DNA of 14,886 nucleotides. Origin: Isotricha intestinalis. Taxonomy: Eukaryota; Ciliophora; Litostomatea; Vestibuliferida; Isotrichidae. The stretch is from NCBI GenBank assembly GCA_023807065.1, contig JAJJLU010004317.1, forward strand, positions 1 through 14,886, in the 5' to 3' direction. Position 1 is the stretch's first letter; every line of letters starts with the position of its first letter. Shown here piece by piece: positions 1 through 8,236 of the stretch. A program made the translations under genes and the position numbers. The notes beneath the pieces are model-generated. The model made no database searches and was not told the origin of the DNA. It saw nothing but the letters and a program-made list of their open reading frames with translations.

Positions 1-425
1 CTACATTTGTCTTTTCATTTAATATTTTTTTTAAATCAGATATTTCTTTAATTTTATCATTAATTTCTTTATTAATATCTTTTAATCTATCTTTATAAAT
101 ATCATTTTTTTCTTTTTCTTCCAATTGATAAGTATCATATTTAGTTCTTAATTTTCTTAATTTTTCCTTTTTTTCTTTTTCTTCTTTTGATACTTCCTCA
201 TAAAATTTAATTTCATATTTATCTAAAGCAATAATATTTAATTTATTTTTATTTTCTTTTTCATGTTCAATTTTCTTTTGATTATTTTCAATTATTTTTT
301 TTTTAATTTCTATTTATAATTTGTTTATATCTTTTTTTAGCTTCTTCATAATTTTTCAAAATTTTTTCATGTTGTTTTTTCCATTGAGATTGTTTAATTA
401 ATTTATTAATAAACTCAGGTGAATA
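1..425 (-). pseudogene. Frame-disrupted coding stretch continuing the 518-residue gene
   Basis: This stretch is read on the minus strand, directly after the TAA (428-426) of the neighbouring 518-residue gene. The same frame continues for 40 codons (425-306) with protein-like content, beginning YSPEFINKLIKQSQWKKQHE, and then meets a second TAA at 305-303. Skipping the first T of that stop, so that AAT-TAA-A is read as AAT-(T)-AAA, opens the +1 frame. That frame stays open for about 100 codons to the window edge and encodes a Lys/Glu-rich coiled coil. Neither part contains an in-frame ATG, so neither is likely to be a separate gene. There is no GT donor nearby that would make an intron. A run of ten A residues lies exactly at the shift. 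The two readings are a gene decaying or mis-sequenced at two points, or one that is recoded. The product would extend past position 1. Confidence 0.45.
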
Positions 426-1982
426 TTATATATTATCAATATCTTTCTCTTTATTTCTAATTTGATTATTTAATTTTTGTAAATTAGAATATAAAGATAA
501 TAATTCTTGAAATTTTTCTCTTTTAATGTTTGTTCTTTTTTTAACTAAATCTTTAGTAAAACTATTTAATAAAGATAAAATTTCTATTAAATATTCATTT
601 GTATCAGTTAATTCATCTAAATTTTTTGAATTTTTTGTTGAACGAATTAATTCTTTATATTTTGAATATATATTCAATAATTTTTGACTAAGAGATAATT
701 CATCAATATTATCATTGAATAAAGAAGGTTTAATTCTTTTCTTTTTTTTTGGTTTTGGTTTTACTATTTTTTTTGGTTCTTCTTTTAAAGTAATATTATT
801 ATTATTATTGTCATATTCATTTATTATATTTTTTATTTTAAATTCTGCATTTGGATTTGATGTTAATTTAATATAATTTTTATTTTCTTCTATTCTTATA
901 TTTTTTTCTTCAATGTCATTTGAAATTGAATTTAATATTTTATTTAAAGATAAATTTGGATAATATTGATTTAAATAATCTAAATTGAATGTTGATTCAT
1001 ATATTTCATTTGATTTATTTTTTGAAATATTAATTATTAATGTATTTGTATTAGGAGTTACAATTATTGTATAATGATTAAATTTTTTTTTGATTTCTTT
1101 AGACATTAATAAATCATCATCTTCATTATTATTATCTAATTCAAATTTTGATTGTATTTCTTTATAATTTTCAGTATTTTCTTTTTTTGAAATATCTTCT
1201 TTTTCTTTATATGATTCATTTAAAGATTCATTTATATTTTTACTGTTATTATTTTCTTCATTTAATAATTCATCATTTTTCGATATATTATCTGATAAAT
1301 TTTCATTTAAATTTTCATTATTAAACAAATTATTTGAATCAAGAATATTATCTTTTTCTTTTTCTTCATTTTTTATAATATTTAATTCATTATTATCATT
1401 TAATTCATTATTATCATTTAATTCATTATTATCATTTAATTCATTATTATCATTTAATTCGTTATTATCATTTAATTCATTATTATCATTTAATTCATTA
1501 TTATCATTTAATTCATTATTATCATTTAGTTTATTACTTTCATTATTTGATAATAATTCATCAATATCATCATCATCATTTTTTTTATCTACTAATTGAT
1601 TAATAATATCGTCTGTATTTTCATCAGATTCTTTAGCATCATTATCTGTATTATTATTATTATCTTCATTATTCTTATTTTCTTTACTTTCATTATTAAT
1701 ATTATCATTAAAGTTTTCTTCATTATTATAAAAATCTTCTTCATTTAATTTTGAATCTTCTTCCTTTTTTTTTAAATCACTAGTTAAATAAATCATATTA
1801 TCTTCTCCTTTAAAACGGTTTATTTCTTCTTCATTATTTTCCTTTTTTAATCTATTACTATTATTATCATTATTAACATTATTCTTATTTAAATTATTAA
1901 CTTCTGGATTATCATCAAAACCATTTAATGAAAGATCATCATTTATATCATCTGGTCTATAGCTTAAATCACTGTCACTCAT
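426..1982 (-). CDS. Acidic Asn-rich low-complexity protein with a folded C-terminal part
   Basis: No named family is recognised. The 518 residues fall into three parts. Residues 1-300 are very acidic and rich in Asn, Asp and Glu, so almost certainly disordered, and contain eight identical NDNNEL repeats at about 153-200. Residues about 308-395 alternate hydrophobic and polar positions (HYTIIV, LIINIS, then FNLDYLNQYYPNLSL and an IxIEENKNYIKL segment) and look like a small beta-rich module. I recall a similar module in many large protist coiled-coil proteins, but this is an impression. A Pro/Lys-rich basic linker (about 409-423) leads into predicted helices (435-518). The start follows upstream stops, and the stop is TAA at 428-426. 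Coding-like sequence continues past the stop, so the protein may be C-terminally incomplete as read. The next gene upstream on the same strand is 89 bp away. Confidence 0.8.
   Translation of the reverse strand: MSDSDLSYRPDDINDDLSLNGFDDNPEVNNLNKNNVNNDNNSNRLKKENNEEEINRFKGEDNMIYLTSDLKKKEEDSKLNEEDFYNNEENFNDNINNESKENKNNEDNNNNTDNDAKESDENTDDIINQLVDKKNDDDDIDELLSNNESNKLNDNNELNDNNELNDNNELNDNNELNDNNELNDNNELNDNNELNDNNELNIIKNEEKEKDNILDSNNLFNNENLNENLSDNISKNDELLNEENNNSKNINESLNESYKEKEDISKKENTENYKEIQSKFELDNNNEDDDLLMSKEIKKKFNHYTIIVTPNTNTLIINISKNKSNEIYESTFNLDYLNQYYPNLSLNKILNSISNDIEEKNIRIEENKNYIKLTSNPNAEFKIKNIINEYDNNNNNITLKEEPKKIVKPKPKKKKRIKPSLFNDNIDELSLSQKLLNIYSKYKELIRSTKNSKNLDELTDTNEYLIEILSLLNSFTKDLVKKRTNIKREKFQELLSLYSNLQKLNNQIRNKEKDIDNI
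1383..1526 (-). repeat. 18-bp tandem repeat, eight in-frame copies
   Basis: Eight copies of an 18-bp unit encode NDNNEL inside the acidic region of the 518-residue protein. The copies are nearly identical at the DNA level. One visible difference, AAC for AAT near 1461, is synonymous. Such uniformity suggests recent expansion by replication slippage or unequal exchange. The flanking sequence degenerates into related Asn/Asp/Leu/Glu-rich text. Confidence 0.92.
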
Positions 1983-2071
1983 TATTTATTAATAACAGAT
2001 AAAATTTATTTATTAAAAAACTAATTATTAATTTATTATAATTAATTTTTTTTACATTAAAAAAGTTTTAT

Positions 2072-3718
2072 TTAAATATATAAGTTATTCTCAAATTCAT
2101 TTTGATTTGAAGTTAAATTTTCTTTTTTTTTTATCGAACAATAGAAATATTTATTGTTTTTATAAAAAATAAAATCAAATAATAATTGAAAAAAATTCTT
2201 TGTTTTTATTTTATTTTTTTTCTCTTTATTTTCTAAGGAATTAAATCCTTTATTTTTTTTGATGATACATGTTATAATAGTTATTTTAATATTATTACAT
2301 TCTTCAATACCAGAAAACCAATTATAAATTAATAATTCTTTAGAATAAATTAAACTTGTTTTATTTTTTAAATTTTCACTTTCTACTCCTTCATCATCAA
2401 AATTATTACAAATTCTAACATTATTTTTTCCTTTTTTTAATTCTAATAAATTATTTTGAACTAAATTATTAGAAGATGGTCTTTTCATTGAATTAATTTC
2501 TATATATTCAATTATTAATTTTTTCCTTTTTTTTTCATTTTTTGCAAAAGATAAATTGATTAACATTTGTATAATTTTATCAATTTGAATTAATTTATAT
2601 TTTTTTTCAAAAGGTTTTTTTGTAGTCACAGTTTCATTAACTTCTTCAATTTCACTTAATTCTTTATAATCTTTTATTTTATTTCTGCTTTTATTTTTTT
2701 CTTTATTCATATCTACTTTTTTATTTTCTTTAACAGCTTTACATTCATAATTAATAATTTTAATTTCTTGATTTGAATTTTCAAATTTTGAATTATCAAA
2801 ATTAATTATAAGGTTTTTAATAAAATTTGATAAATTCTGATTAACATCAATATTTAAAATAGGTGTTAAAAAACAATACAATTGAATTTTTTCACTTTTA
2901 TTTATTAATAGCTTATGAATATTATTAATATTGTCATAATCACTTAGGAATAAAAGCATATCATTATAATTTATATTTAAATTAAAAGCGTATTTAATAA
3001 AAAGACTTTTGTTGATATTATTTAAAAATTCATATATTTTATCATTAGCTTGTGAATGAGGATAAATAACATTAACTAAATCTTTAAAATAAAGAGTATT
3101 AAAAATTAAATTATAATAAGAATAAATTTTTATATCTGTTTTATTTCCAAAGTAAAGAACATAATTTTCATTTTTAATAAAAGTATCTGCATTAGGTAAT
3201 AAGAAATATAAACAATCGAAATTTCTATTTGTTTTATAAAAATAAACAGTTTCAAATAATTGATTAAAAAATATATTAACATAAGATTTATTACAATTCA
3301 TCAAAGAAAAACAAGTAACATTTCTAATTTCTAATTTTTCAAAAATTATAGTAAATAAAGGCTCAAATTCAATATCATATCCATTTATTAAATTTTCACT
3401 TTCATCATCAAAATCTACAAATAAATAAAATATTTTTTCATTTTTCTTTCTTTTATTATTCTCTTTATTTTTTGAAAATTGTTCTATTTTTTTAATATAA
3501 TTATCATATAAAATCGATATTCCTTCATGAAAAATATAATTATTATAAAACACTAAATAATCAAATTTTATTCCAAAATACTTTTCAGCATCTTTAAACC
3601 TTAATTTCATTTTTGTAATTTCTTGAAAAGGAAAAGATAAATCAGTATCTTTAAAAGATTCTAATAACATTCTATCAATAATTAAACTATCTTGACTTCT
3701 AATATTTTTTTGTCCCAT
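2072..3718 (-). CDS. Unrecognised 548-residue globular protein
   Basis: I do not recognise this protein. The first 320 residues look folded: alternating aromatic and aliphatic segments such as KIFYLFVDFDD, FTIIFEKLEI and FDCLYFLLPNADTF suggest a mixed alpha/beta domain. A Lys/Glu-rich linker (about 325-360) follows, then a second part with hydrophobic strands (LLIYNWFSGI, KITIITCII) and a basic C terminus. There is no signal peptide and no clear membrane segment. The N terminus MGQKNI puts Gly at position 2, but it lacks the Ser/Thr usually found at position 6 of N-myristoylated proteins. The start is the first ATG after upstream stops, only 29 bp from the divergent protease gene. The stop is TAA. 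Confidence 0.82.
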   Translation of the reverse strand: MGQKNIRSQDSLIIDRMLLESFKDTDLSFPFQEITKMKLRFKDAEKYFGIKFDYLVFYNNYIFHEGISILYDNYIKKIEQFSKNKENNKRKKNEKIFYLFVDFDDESENLINGYDIEFEPLFTIIFEKLEIRNVTCFSLMNCNKSYVNIFFNQLFETVYFYKTNRNFDCLYFLLPNADTFIKNENYVLYFGNKTDIKIYSYYNLIFNTLYFKDLVNVIYPHSQANDKIYEFLNNINKSLFIKYAFNLNINYNDMLLFLSDYDNINNIHKLLINKSEKIQLYCFLTPILNIDVNQNLSNFIKNLIINFDNSKFENSNQEIKIINYECKAVKENKKVDMNKEKNKSRNKIKDYKELSEIEEVNETVTTKKPFEKKYKLIQIDKIIQMLINLSFAKNEKKRKKLIIEYIEINSMKRPSSNNLVQNNLLELKKGKNNVRICNNFDDEGVESENLKNKTSLIYSKELLIYNWFSGIEECNNIKITIITCIIKKNKGFNSLENKEKKNKIKTKNFFQLLFDFIFYKNNKYFYCSIKKKENLTSNQNEFENNLYI

Positions 3719-3747
3719 TTAAATATTTTAATTTTTTTTAATATCAA
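3719..3747. promoter_or_regulatory. 29-bp divergent intergenic region
   Basis: The start codons of the minus-strand 548-residue gene and the plus-strand protease gene are separated by only 29 bp of almost pure A and T. Both 5' untranslated leaders and any shared promoter must fit here or lie within the opposite coding region. No recognisable promoter element can be picked out against this composition. The promoter role follows from the gene arrangement only. Confidence 0.4.
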
Positions 3748-4539
3748 ATGGAAGAAAATTTATTTTCATATAATTTTGAACCTAGTACTTTAGATAAAAT
3801 TTATTGGAGAAACACTAAAAATGATAATAGAATAAAAATTGAAGATAAAGACTGTGCAAAATTTCCTTATTCTGCTATTGGCTTTATTCAATTATTTTTT
3901 GATTATGATATAGTTTCTTATAGAACAGGAATTTTAATAGGTGAAAATATCGTTTTAACAGCAGGTCATAATTTATTTGATTATAGAAAAAATCCAAATA
4001 ATATAAAAGAAAAATTAGGAAGACCAAAGAAAATAATTTTTTATCCTGGATTAAGTGGTAATAAATCTAAATATAAAAGTTTTGAAAGTACTACTTTTTA
4101 TTATCCTAAAGAATTCCCAGATAAAAATTATGAAGATTATGGTGTTATAGTTTTTAAAGAAAATATAGCTTTAATTGTTGGAGGATATTATGAAGTTAAA
4201 ATATATAATGATGATGAAAATTATCCAGAAACCTTTTTTACTACTGGTTATCCTATGAATAGATCATCAAATAATAATTCAGTTTTTTATTTATATGAAG
4301 GAAAAGGAAAAATAACTAATGTTGATTATGAAAGAGGTGTTTTTACTCATGAAATTAAAGCTTCTTATGGTCAAAGTGGAAGTGGTTTATGTTATTATGA
4401 TCAAGAAAAAAATAAATATTATGTTATCGGTGTTCATGTTGCTTCAAATGGATTTAATGATAATGAAACTTATTCTACTATGATTACTAAAAAAAGATAT
4501 AATAATATAATTAAATATGTTGATAGTACAAAGAATTAA
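3748..4539 (+). CDS. V8-like (glutamyl endopeptidase-like) serine protease
   Basis: This is a trypsin-fold serine peptidase of the S1B/V8-like group, complete at 263 residues. The catalytic triad is visible and correctly spaced: His74 in VLTAGHN, Asp130 in YEDYGVIVF and Ser210 in GQSGSGL. His230, in VIGVHVASN, matches the position of the histidine that contributes to glutamate preference in staphylococcal V8 protease, so cleavage after acidic residues is a plausible inference. There is no signal peptide, no membrane segment and no long prodomain, and the N terminus is acidic. It would act in the cytosol unless exported by another route, or processed from its N-terminal 35 residues. The start is the only ATG near the domain. 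It is divergent from the 548-residue gene and convergent, across 105 bp, with the membrane protein gene. Confidence 0.88.
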   Translation: MEENLFSYNFEPSTLDKIYWRNTKNDNRIKIEDKDCAKFPYSAIGFIQLFFDYDIVSYRTGILIGENIVLTAGHNLFDYRKNPNNIKEKLGRPKKIIFYPGLSGNKSKYKSFESTTFYYPKEFPDKNYEDYGVIVFKENIALIVGGYYEVKIYNDDENYPETFFTTGYPMNRSSNNNSVFYLYEGKGKITNVDYERGVFTHEIKASYGQSGSGLCYYDQEKNKYYVIGVHVASNGFNDNETYSTMITKKRYNNIIKYVDSTKN

Positions 4540-4644
4540 TTTTCTAAATAATTAATGGTTTTTATAATTTTAATTTTAAAAAAAAACAATTTAAAGCTTT
4601 TGATTTTTAAATTCTAAAAAATCCTAATTTAAACAATATATATT

Positions 4645-5874
4645 TTAACAAATGTTTCCTTGAATTGATGCTCTATTTGTTGCAACACTTTCATTAAGTA
4701 TTTCACTGGTATTATTATCTTCAATAACTGATCTTGACATTTCAAATACATTAATCTCTTTATTTATAACATCCAAAAATTCATCATCTTTAAAAGTTGA
4801 TTCCTTATCAGGAAGAGATAATCTTTCCATTTCAACTCTAAATTGATGTTGGAAACCTAAAATAGCAAATAAAATGAATGCTATAATATAACTATATAAT
4901 ACTGATTCAGTTATATAATATTGTTTTTCTTTATCGTTTAATTCAAAATCTTTATGACGTTGATAATATGTTTTTAATAAAACTTCATTTGTTAATCCTC
5001 CAACTAAATAATTATTTCCTTTTATAAAGAGATAAGCTCCAAAAATTGAAGTTGAATACATACTGATTTGAACTTTATTTCCTTCATTACTTAATATAAA
5101 AAATACAATTAAAGATATCAAAATACCTATGAAAGTATAATACCATTGAATAATGAAGTATTTATCTATTAAATAAGATAATATTTTTAATAAAGAATAT
5201 ACTAAAATTACTCCATTAAATGCACTAAAAGCTTTATAACTAGATTTAATAAATTGAAAAGTAAATAGAGAAACACTCATAATTATCAAAATAATTATAG
5301 TAATTATGATATACATTAAAATTGGTGATGGGTTATATTCATGTTGTGATGCTGTAATATTAAAGATTTCTTCAACCATAAAAATCATAAAATGAACTAA
5401 ACATAACCATAAAGAAGTTTTTTTATATCTTAAATTGAAAAAGTTAATTATAAACCCTGAAGCAATATAAAAATTACCAAATATATGTGCACAATATATC
5501 ATAAAATTTTGAAAATAAAATACATAACCACAATAATAAAAAGTATTTTCTTTTTTTGTTTCTTTTTCTTCTTGGCATATAATGTAAAAACTTTGATTAA
5601 CATTATTTGAATAATATATATGTGAATCATTTATCACAGAAAAATTAAAATTATTTTGAGTTTTATCACAATTTATTCCATATTTTTTTTTAGCAATATC
5701 ATTTTCATAAAAATCTAAAATTCTATTATTATGATATTGATATAGTAAACATAAAGAAGTTGTATCATTTTTTTTGTTTCTAGCTGCTTTATATATTTGA
5801 ACAGACAATGCTTTCTCAATTTTTGAATGAAATAATGATATTTGGATTAATAATAATATAAAGTAATATATCAT
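4645..5874 (-). CDS. Seven-helix membrane protein, TM7SF3/TMEM198-like (DUF4203)
   Basis: The protein has 409 residues. An N-terminal signal peptide (about 1-17, IYYFILLLIQISLFHS) leads into a luminal or extracellular part of roughly 95 residues containing several cysteines and N-glycosylation sites such as NDS and NQS. Seven membrane segments lie at about 120-145, 152-172, 186-208, 215-237, 241-262, 268-287 and 322-342. A cytosolic acidic and Ser-rich tail follows. Motifs resemble the DUF4203 domain of TM7SF3/TMEM198 proteins: glycine-containing helices with IASGFIINFFNLRYKK early and SIFGAYLFIKG late. The family's biochemical role is poorly defined, so none is assigned. It is the last of three minus-strand genes and lies 99 bp downstream of the next. 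The stop is TAA. Confidence 0.72.
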   Translation of the reverse strand: MIYYFILLLIQISLFHSKIEKALSVQIYKAARNKKNDTTSLCLLYQYHNNRILDFYENDIAKKKYGINCDKTQNNFNFSVINDSHIYYSNNVNQSFYIICQEEKETKKENTFYYCGYVFYFQNFMIYCAHIFGNFYIASGFIINFFNLRYKKTSLWLCLVHFMIFMVEEIFNITASQHEYNPSPILMYIIITIIILIIMSVSLFTFQFIKSSYKAFSAFNGVILVYSLLKILSYLIDKYFIIQWYYTFIGILISLIVFFILSNEGNKVQISMYSTSIFGAYLFIKGNNYLVGGLTNEVLLKTYYQRHKDFELNDKEKQYYITESVLYSYIIAFILFAILGFQHQFRVEMERLSLPDKESTFKDDEFLDVINKEINVFEMSRSVIEDNNTSEILNESVATNRASIQGNIC

Positions 5875-5973
5875 TTTAATTTTAATTATTTATATAATAT
5901 TTTTTGAAAATTTCAAATAATTAAAAAAAATATAGAAGATAAATTATTTATAACAAATAACGATTCTATTTAT

Positions 5974-6669
5974 TTATTTTCCAATTGATTCCAAAACTGA
6001 TTGAAATTTAGAGTAAAAATTATATCTTACATCATCTTTTATTTTATAATCATGATTTAATTTTATATATTGATTTATTCTATTTTTTAAATTCTTTTTA
6101 CTTTTTTGATTTTCTTTTATATTTTCACTTAATTCTTGAAACTCTCTTATAGACCTTGGACTTATAAAAGAATTTGCTTTAGAGTTTAATTCTCCTTCTC
6201 CAGAATTTCTAGATAAATTTAACGTATCTAAATTTTTCTTTTCAACTTTAATTAATTTTGAACTTGGAGAATAAAAATTTTTTAATTTCTTTTCAGTTTG
6301 TTTTATTAAATTATTATATTGAAAATTCCATTTAGTATCTGATAAATATTTTATATGTGAAATAGGTTTTTTATTATCTGCATTTATATATTTAATTTCT
6401 TGATATTTTTTAACAAAGTTTTTAAAGTGTTCATTATTTTTATTTTCTCGACTTTGATTTTTCTTTAAGGACATTTGAGATTTACTTTTATATTTTAAAA
6501 AATTATAATGTGTTTGAAATTTATTATATTTTTTTGAATCAATTAAAAATTTTATTGAAGCTCTTGAATCTACTTCATAATTAAATAAAGAACCTCCTCT
6601 TTGATTATTTAATTTTTGTTTATAATTTCTTGATAAAGAATTCAATTTTTTTTCATTTATATTCCACAT
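5974..6669 (-). CDS. Basic, Ser/Asn-rich protein of unknown function
   Basis: This 231-residue protein is not recognised. It is strongly basic and rich in Lys, Ser, Asn and aromatic residues, with no signal peptide or membrane segment. Short patterns such as RASIKFLIDSKKY and SFISPRSIREF contain possible basophilic or proline-directed phosphorylation sites. The C terminus (about 175-231) is probably helical. It starts 95 bp downstream of the coiled-coil gene on the same strand and ends 99 bp before the membrane protein gene. The absence of stops over 231 codons in a genome where TAA is so frequent is the main evidence that it is real. Confidence 0.75.
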   Translation of the reverse strand: MWNINEKKLNSLSRNYKQKLNNQRGGSLFNYEVDSRASIKFLIDSKKYNKFQTHYNFLKYKSKSQMSLKKNQSRENKNNEHFKNFVKKYQEIKYINADNKKPISHIKYLSDTKWNFQYNNLIKQTEKKLKNFYSPSSKLIKVEKKNLDTLNLSRNSGEGELNSKANSFISPRSIREFQELSENIKENQKSKKNLKNRINQYIKLNHDYKIKDDVRYNFYSKFQSVLESIGK

Positions 6670-6764
6670 TAAATCAAATTTAAAAATTTTAATTAGATTT
6701 TAATTTTATAAAAATAAAACTAATATACTTTTATTTATATTATTTTAAATTATATCATTTTTTT

Positions 6765-7778
6765 TTATTTTCCTAAAATTGAATCTATTTTTTCTTTTAA
6801 ATCTTTTGGTATTTCATTTCCTTTTATTTTTTTTAATCTTTCTTTTAAGTCATCAATGAAATGAATTTCCATTTTTAATTTTTTATTAGTTTTTTCTATT
6901 TCATGAATTAATTGAAATAAATCATATTCTTCTTTTTGATAAACTTCATTCATATTTTGTAATTTTTTATCTAAAACATTAACATCTTCAATAGTTATTT
7001 TATTATCTTTTCTAATTATTTCAATATTTTCATTTACTTTTTTTTTAAGTTTATCTTCTAATTTTTTAATTTGTTCATTTTCATTAATTGTTCTTATAGT
7101 ATTTTGATTAACAATATATTCATATTCTTTTTTTGATTCTTCTATTTTTTTTTCAAGTTCTTTAATAGTATTTCTCATATCAAAGAATTCAGTATTTTCT
7201 TCAAGTAACATTTTTTCATTTGAAATGTTTAAATTATATAAAATTGAAAGTTTATTTATTTCATCTTCTAAATTAGAACTATCTGAATTTGAACCTAATA
7301 AAGTCTCTTTTTGAATATCAGATGGAATTTCTAAATATTGATTAAGATTATTTCTGCTTTTTTTTCTTTTTATGTTTCTATATTGTTTATCTATAAATTG
7401 TGTTATTGGTCCTGAAATATTTTTCTTTTTATCTCTTATAAAACCTCTTTCTGGTGTACTTATATTATTATTAATATGTAATTCATTTATTGAATTTGAT
7501 TTACGGAAAGTCTTTGTTTTTCTTATTTCGTTATTGTTATTGTTATTATTATTATTATTATTATTATTTATGTTTCTTTCATAATTATTCTTGCTTGGAA
7601 TGTTTATATTACTGTTTTGATTTATACTTATTATACTTTCGTTTTCTATTTTTGTTTTGTTTGATATTGATTCTGAATTTGAATTTGATAGATTTGATAA
7701 TTGAAATGATTTTTCTGTTTTTTCTGTATTTTCATTTTTTTCTCTTTCTCTTTTAAGTTTTCTTTCTCTTGCTTTCAT
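6765..7778 (-). CDS. Coiled-coil protein with poly-Asn tract
   Basis: The protein has 337 residues. The N terminus (1-14, MKARERKLKREREK) is a basic cluster that could act as a nuclear signal or RNA/DNA contact. A disordered Ser/Asn-rich region follows and carries a run of 13 Asn (71-83). A further basic patch ends with RNIKRKKSR near 135-142. Residues about 165-320 carry heptad-like hydrophobic spacing broken near 225 and 258, indicating a segmented coiled coil. The final 15 residues include KDLKEKIDSILGK. Such architecture is common in ciliary and cytoskeletal proteins, but no family is recognised. It is transcribed away from SPEF1 across 458 bp. The complementary strand opens in two frames at the poly-Asn tract, but these are shadows. 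Confidence 0.8.
   Translation of the reverse strand: MKARERKLKREREKNENTEKTEKSFQLSNLSNSNSESISNKTKIENESIISINQNSNINIPSKNNYERNINNNNNNNNNNNNNEIRKTKTFRKSNSINELHINNNISTPERGFIRDKKKNISGPITQFIDKQYRNIKRKKSRNNLNQYLEIPSDIQKETLLGSNSDSSNLEDEINKLSILYNLNISNEKMLLEENTEFFDMRNTIKELEKKIEESKKEYEYIVNQNTIRTINENEQIKKLEDKLKKKVNENIEIIRKDNKITIEDVNVLDKKLQNMNEVYQKEEYDLFQLIHEIEKTNKKLKMEIHFIDDLKERLKKIKGNEIPKDLKEKIDSILGK
7530..7568 (-). repeat. AAT/AAC trinucleotide run encoding 13 Asn
   Basis: Thirteen consecutive Asn codons, mostly AAT with a few AAC, lie in the N-terminal disordered region of the coiled-coil protein. The tract is a candidate length-variable microsatellite. Confidence 0.93.
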
Positions 7779-8236
7779 TTATTATTTTTTTTAATATTCA
7801 AAATTAGTTTTGAATTCAAAGTTTTTTATAAATAAATATATACAAATAAATAAAAAATGAAAAAATATTAAATTATTTAATCTAAAAATTGAAAGAAACT
7901 TTTTTTTCTTTTCTTCCTTTTTAATAAGTTCAACAAATGAAAAAATATAATCTTTGCTCTTTCAAGTTTATCATCTTTTTTTTAATTTTTTCCTTAATAT
8001 TTATTTATTAAAGTAATATTAGTTTTTGTTTTCTAAATATTTTTATTTTTTCAATAAAACCTTTTTTATATTTCAATTATTTATCAAAATATATTTTTCA
8101 TATAACGAATAATAATTTTAATTATTGATTTACATTAAGGAATCTTCATTTTGATTTTTTATATTTTTCATTCATTTAACTTTTCTCCTTTTAAAAACTT
8201 GAAATTTTATATTTTAAAAAAATTATAATTAAAAAA
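7779..8236. promoter_or_regulatory. Divergent intergenic region upstream of SPEF1
   Basis: These 458 bp lie between the start codons of the minus-strand coiled-coil gene and plus-strand SPEF1. The region is T-rich on the plus strand with several poly-T runs and short pyrimidine tracts, for example CTTTTCTTCCTTTT near 7910. No ORF of useful length, RNA gene or convincing hairpin was seen. It must hold the 5' ends and promoters of both genes, but no specific element can be named. Confidence 0.4.

Noticed and set aside
7372..7756. Two plus-strand ORFs of 70 and 88 residues, very rich in Leu, Phe and Tyr
   Set aside because: They are antisense to the coiled-coil gene and owe their openness to the complement of its poly-Asn tract, so they are low-complexity shadows.
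8201..8236. Possible upstream extension of SPEF1
   Set aside because: The upstream sequence is typical T- and A-rich leader with stops, and the family's N terminus is accounted for by the chosen ATG.
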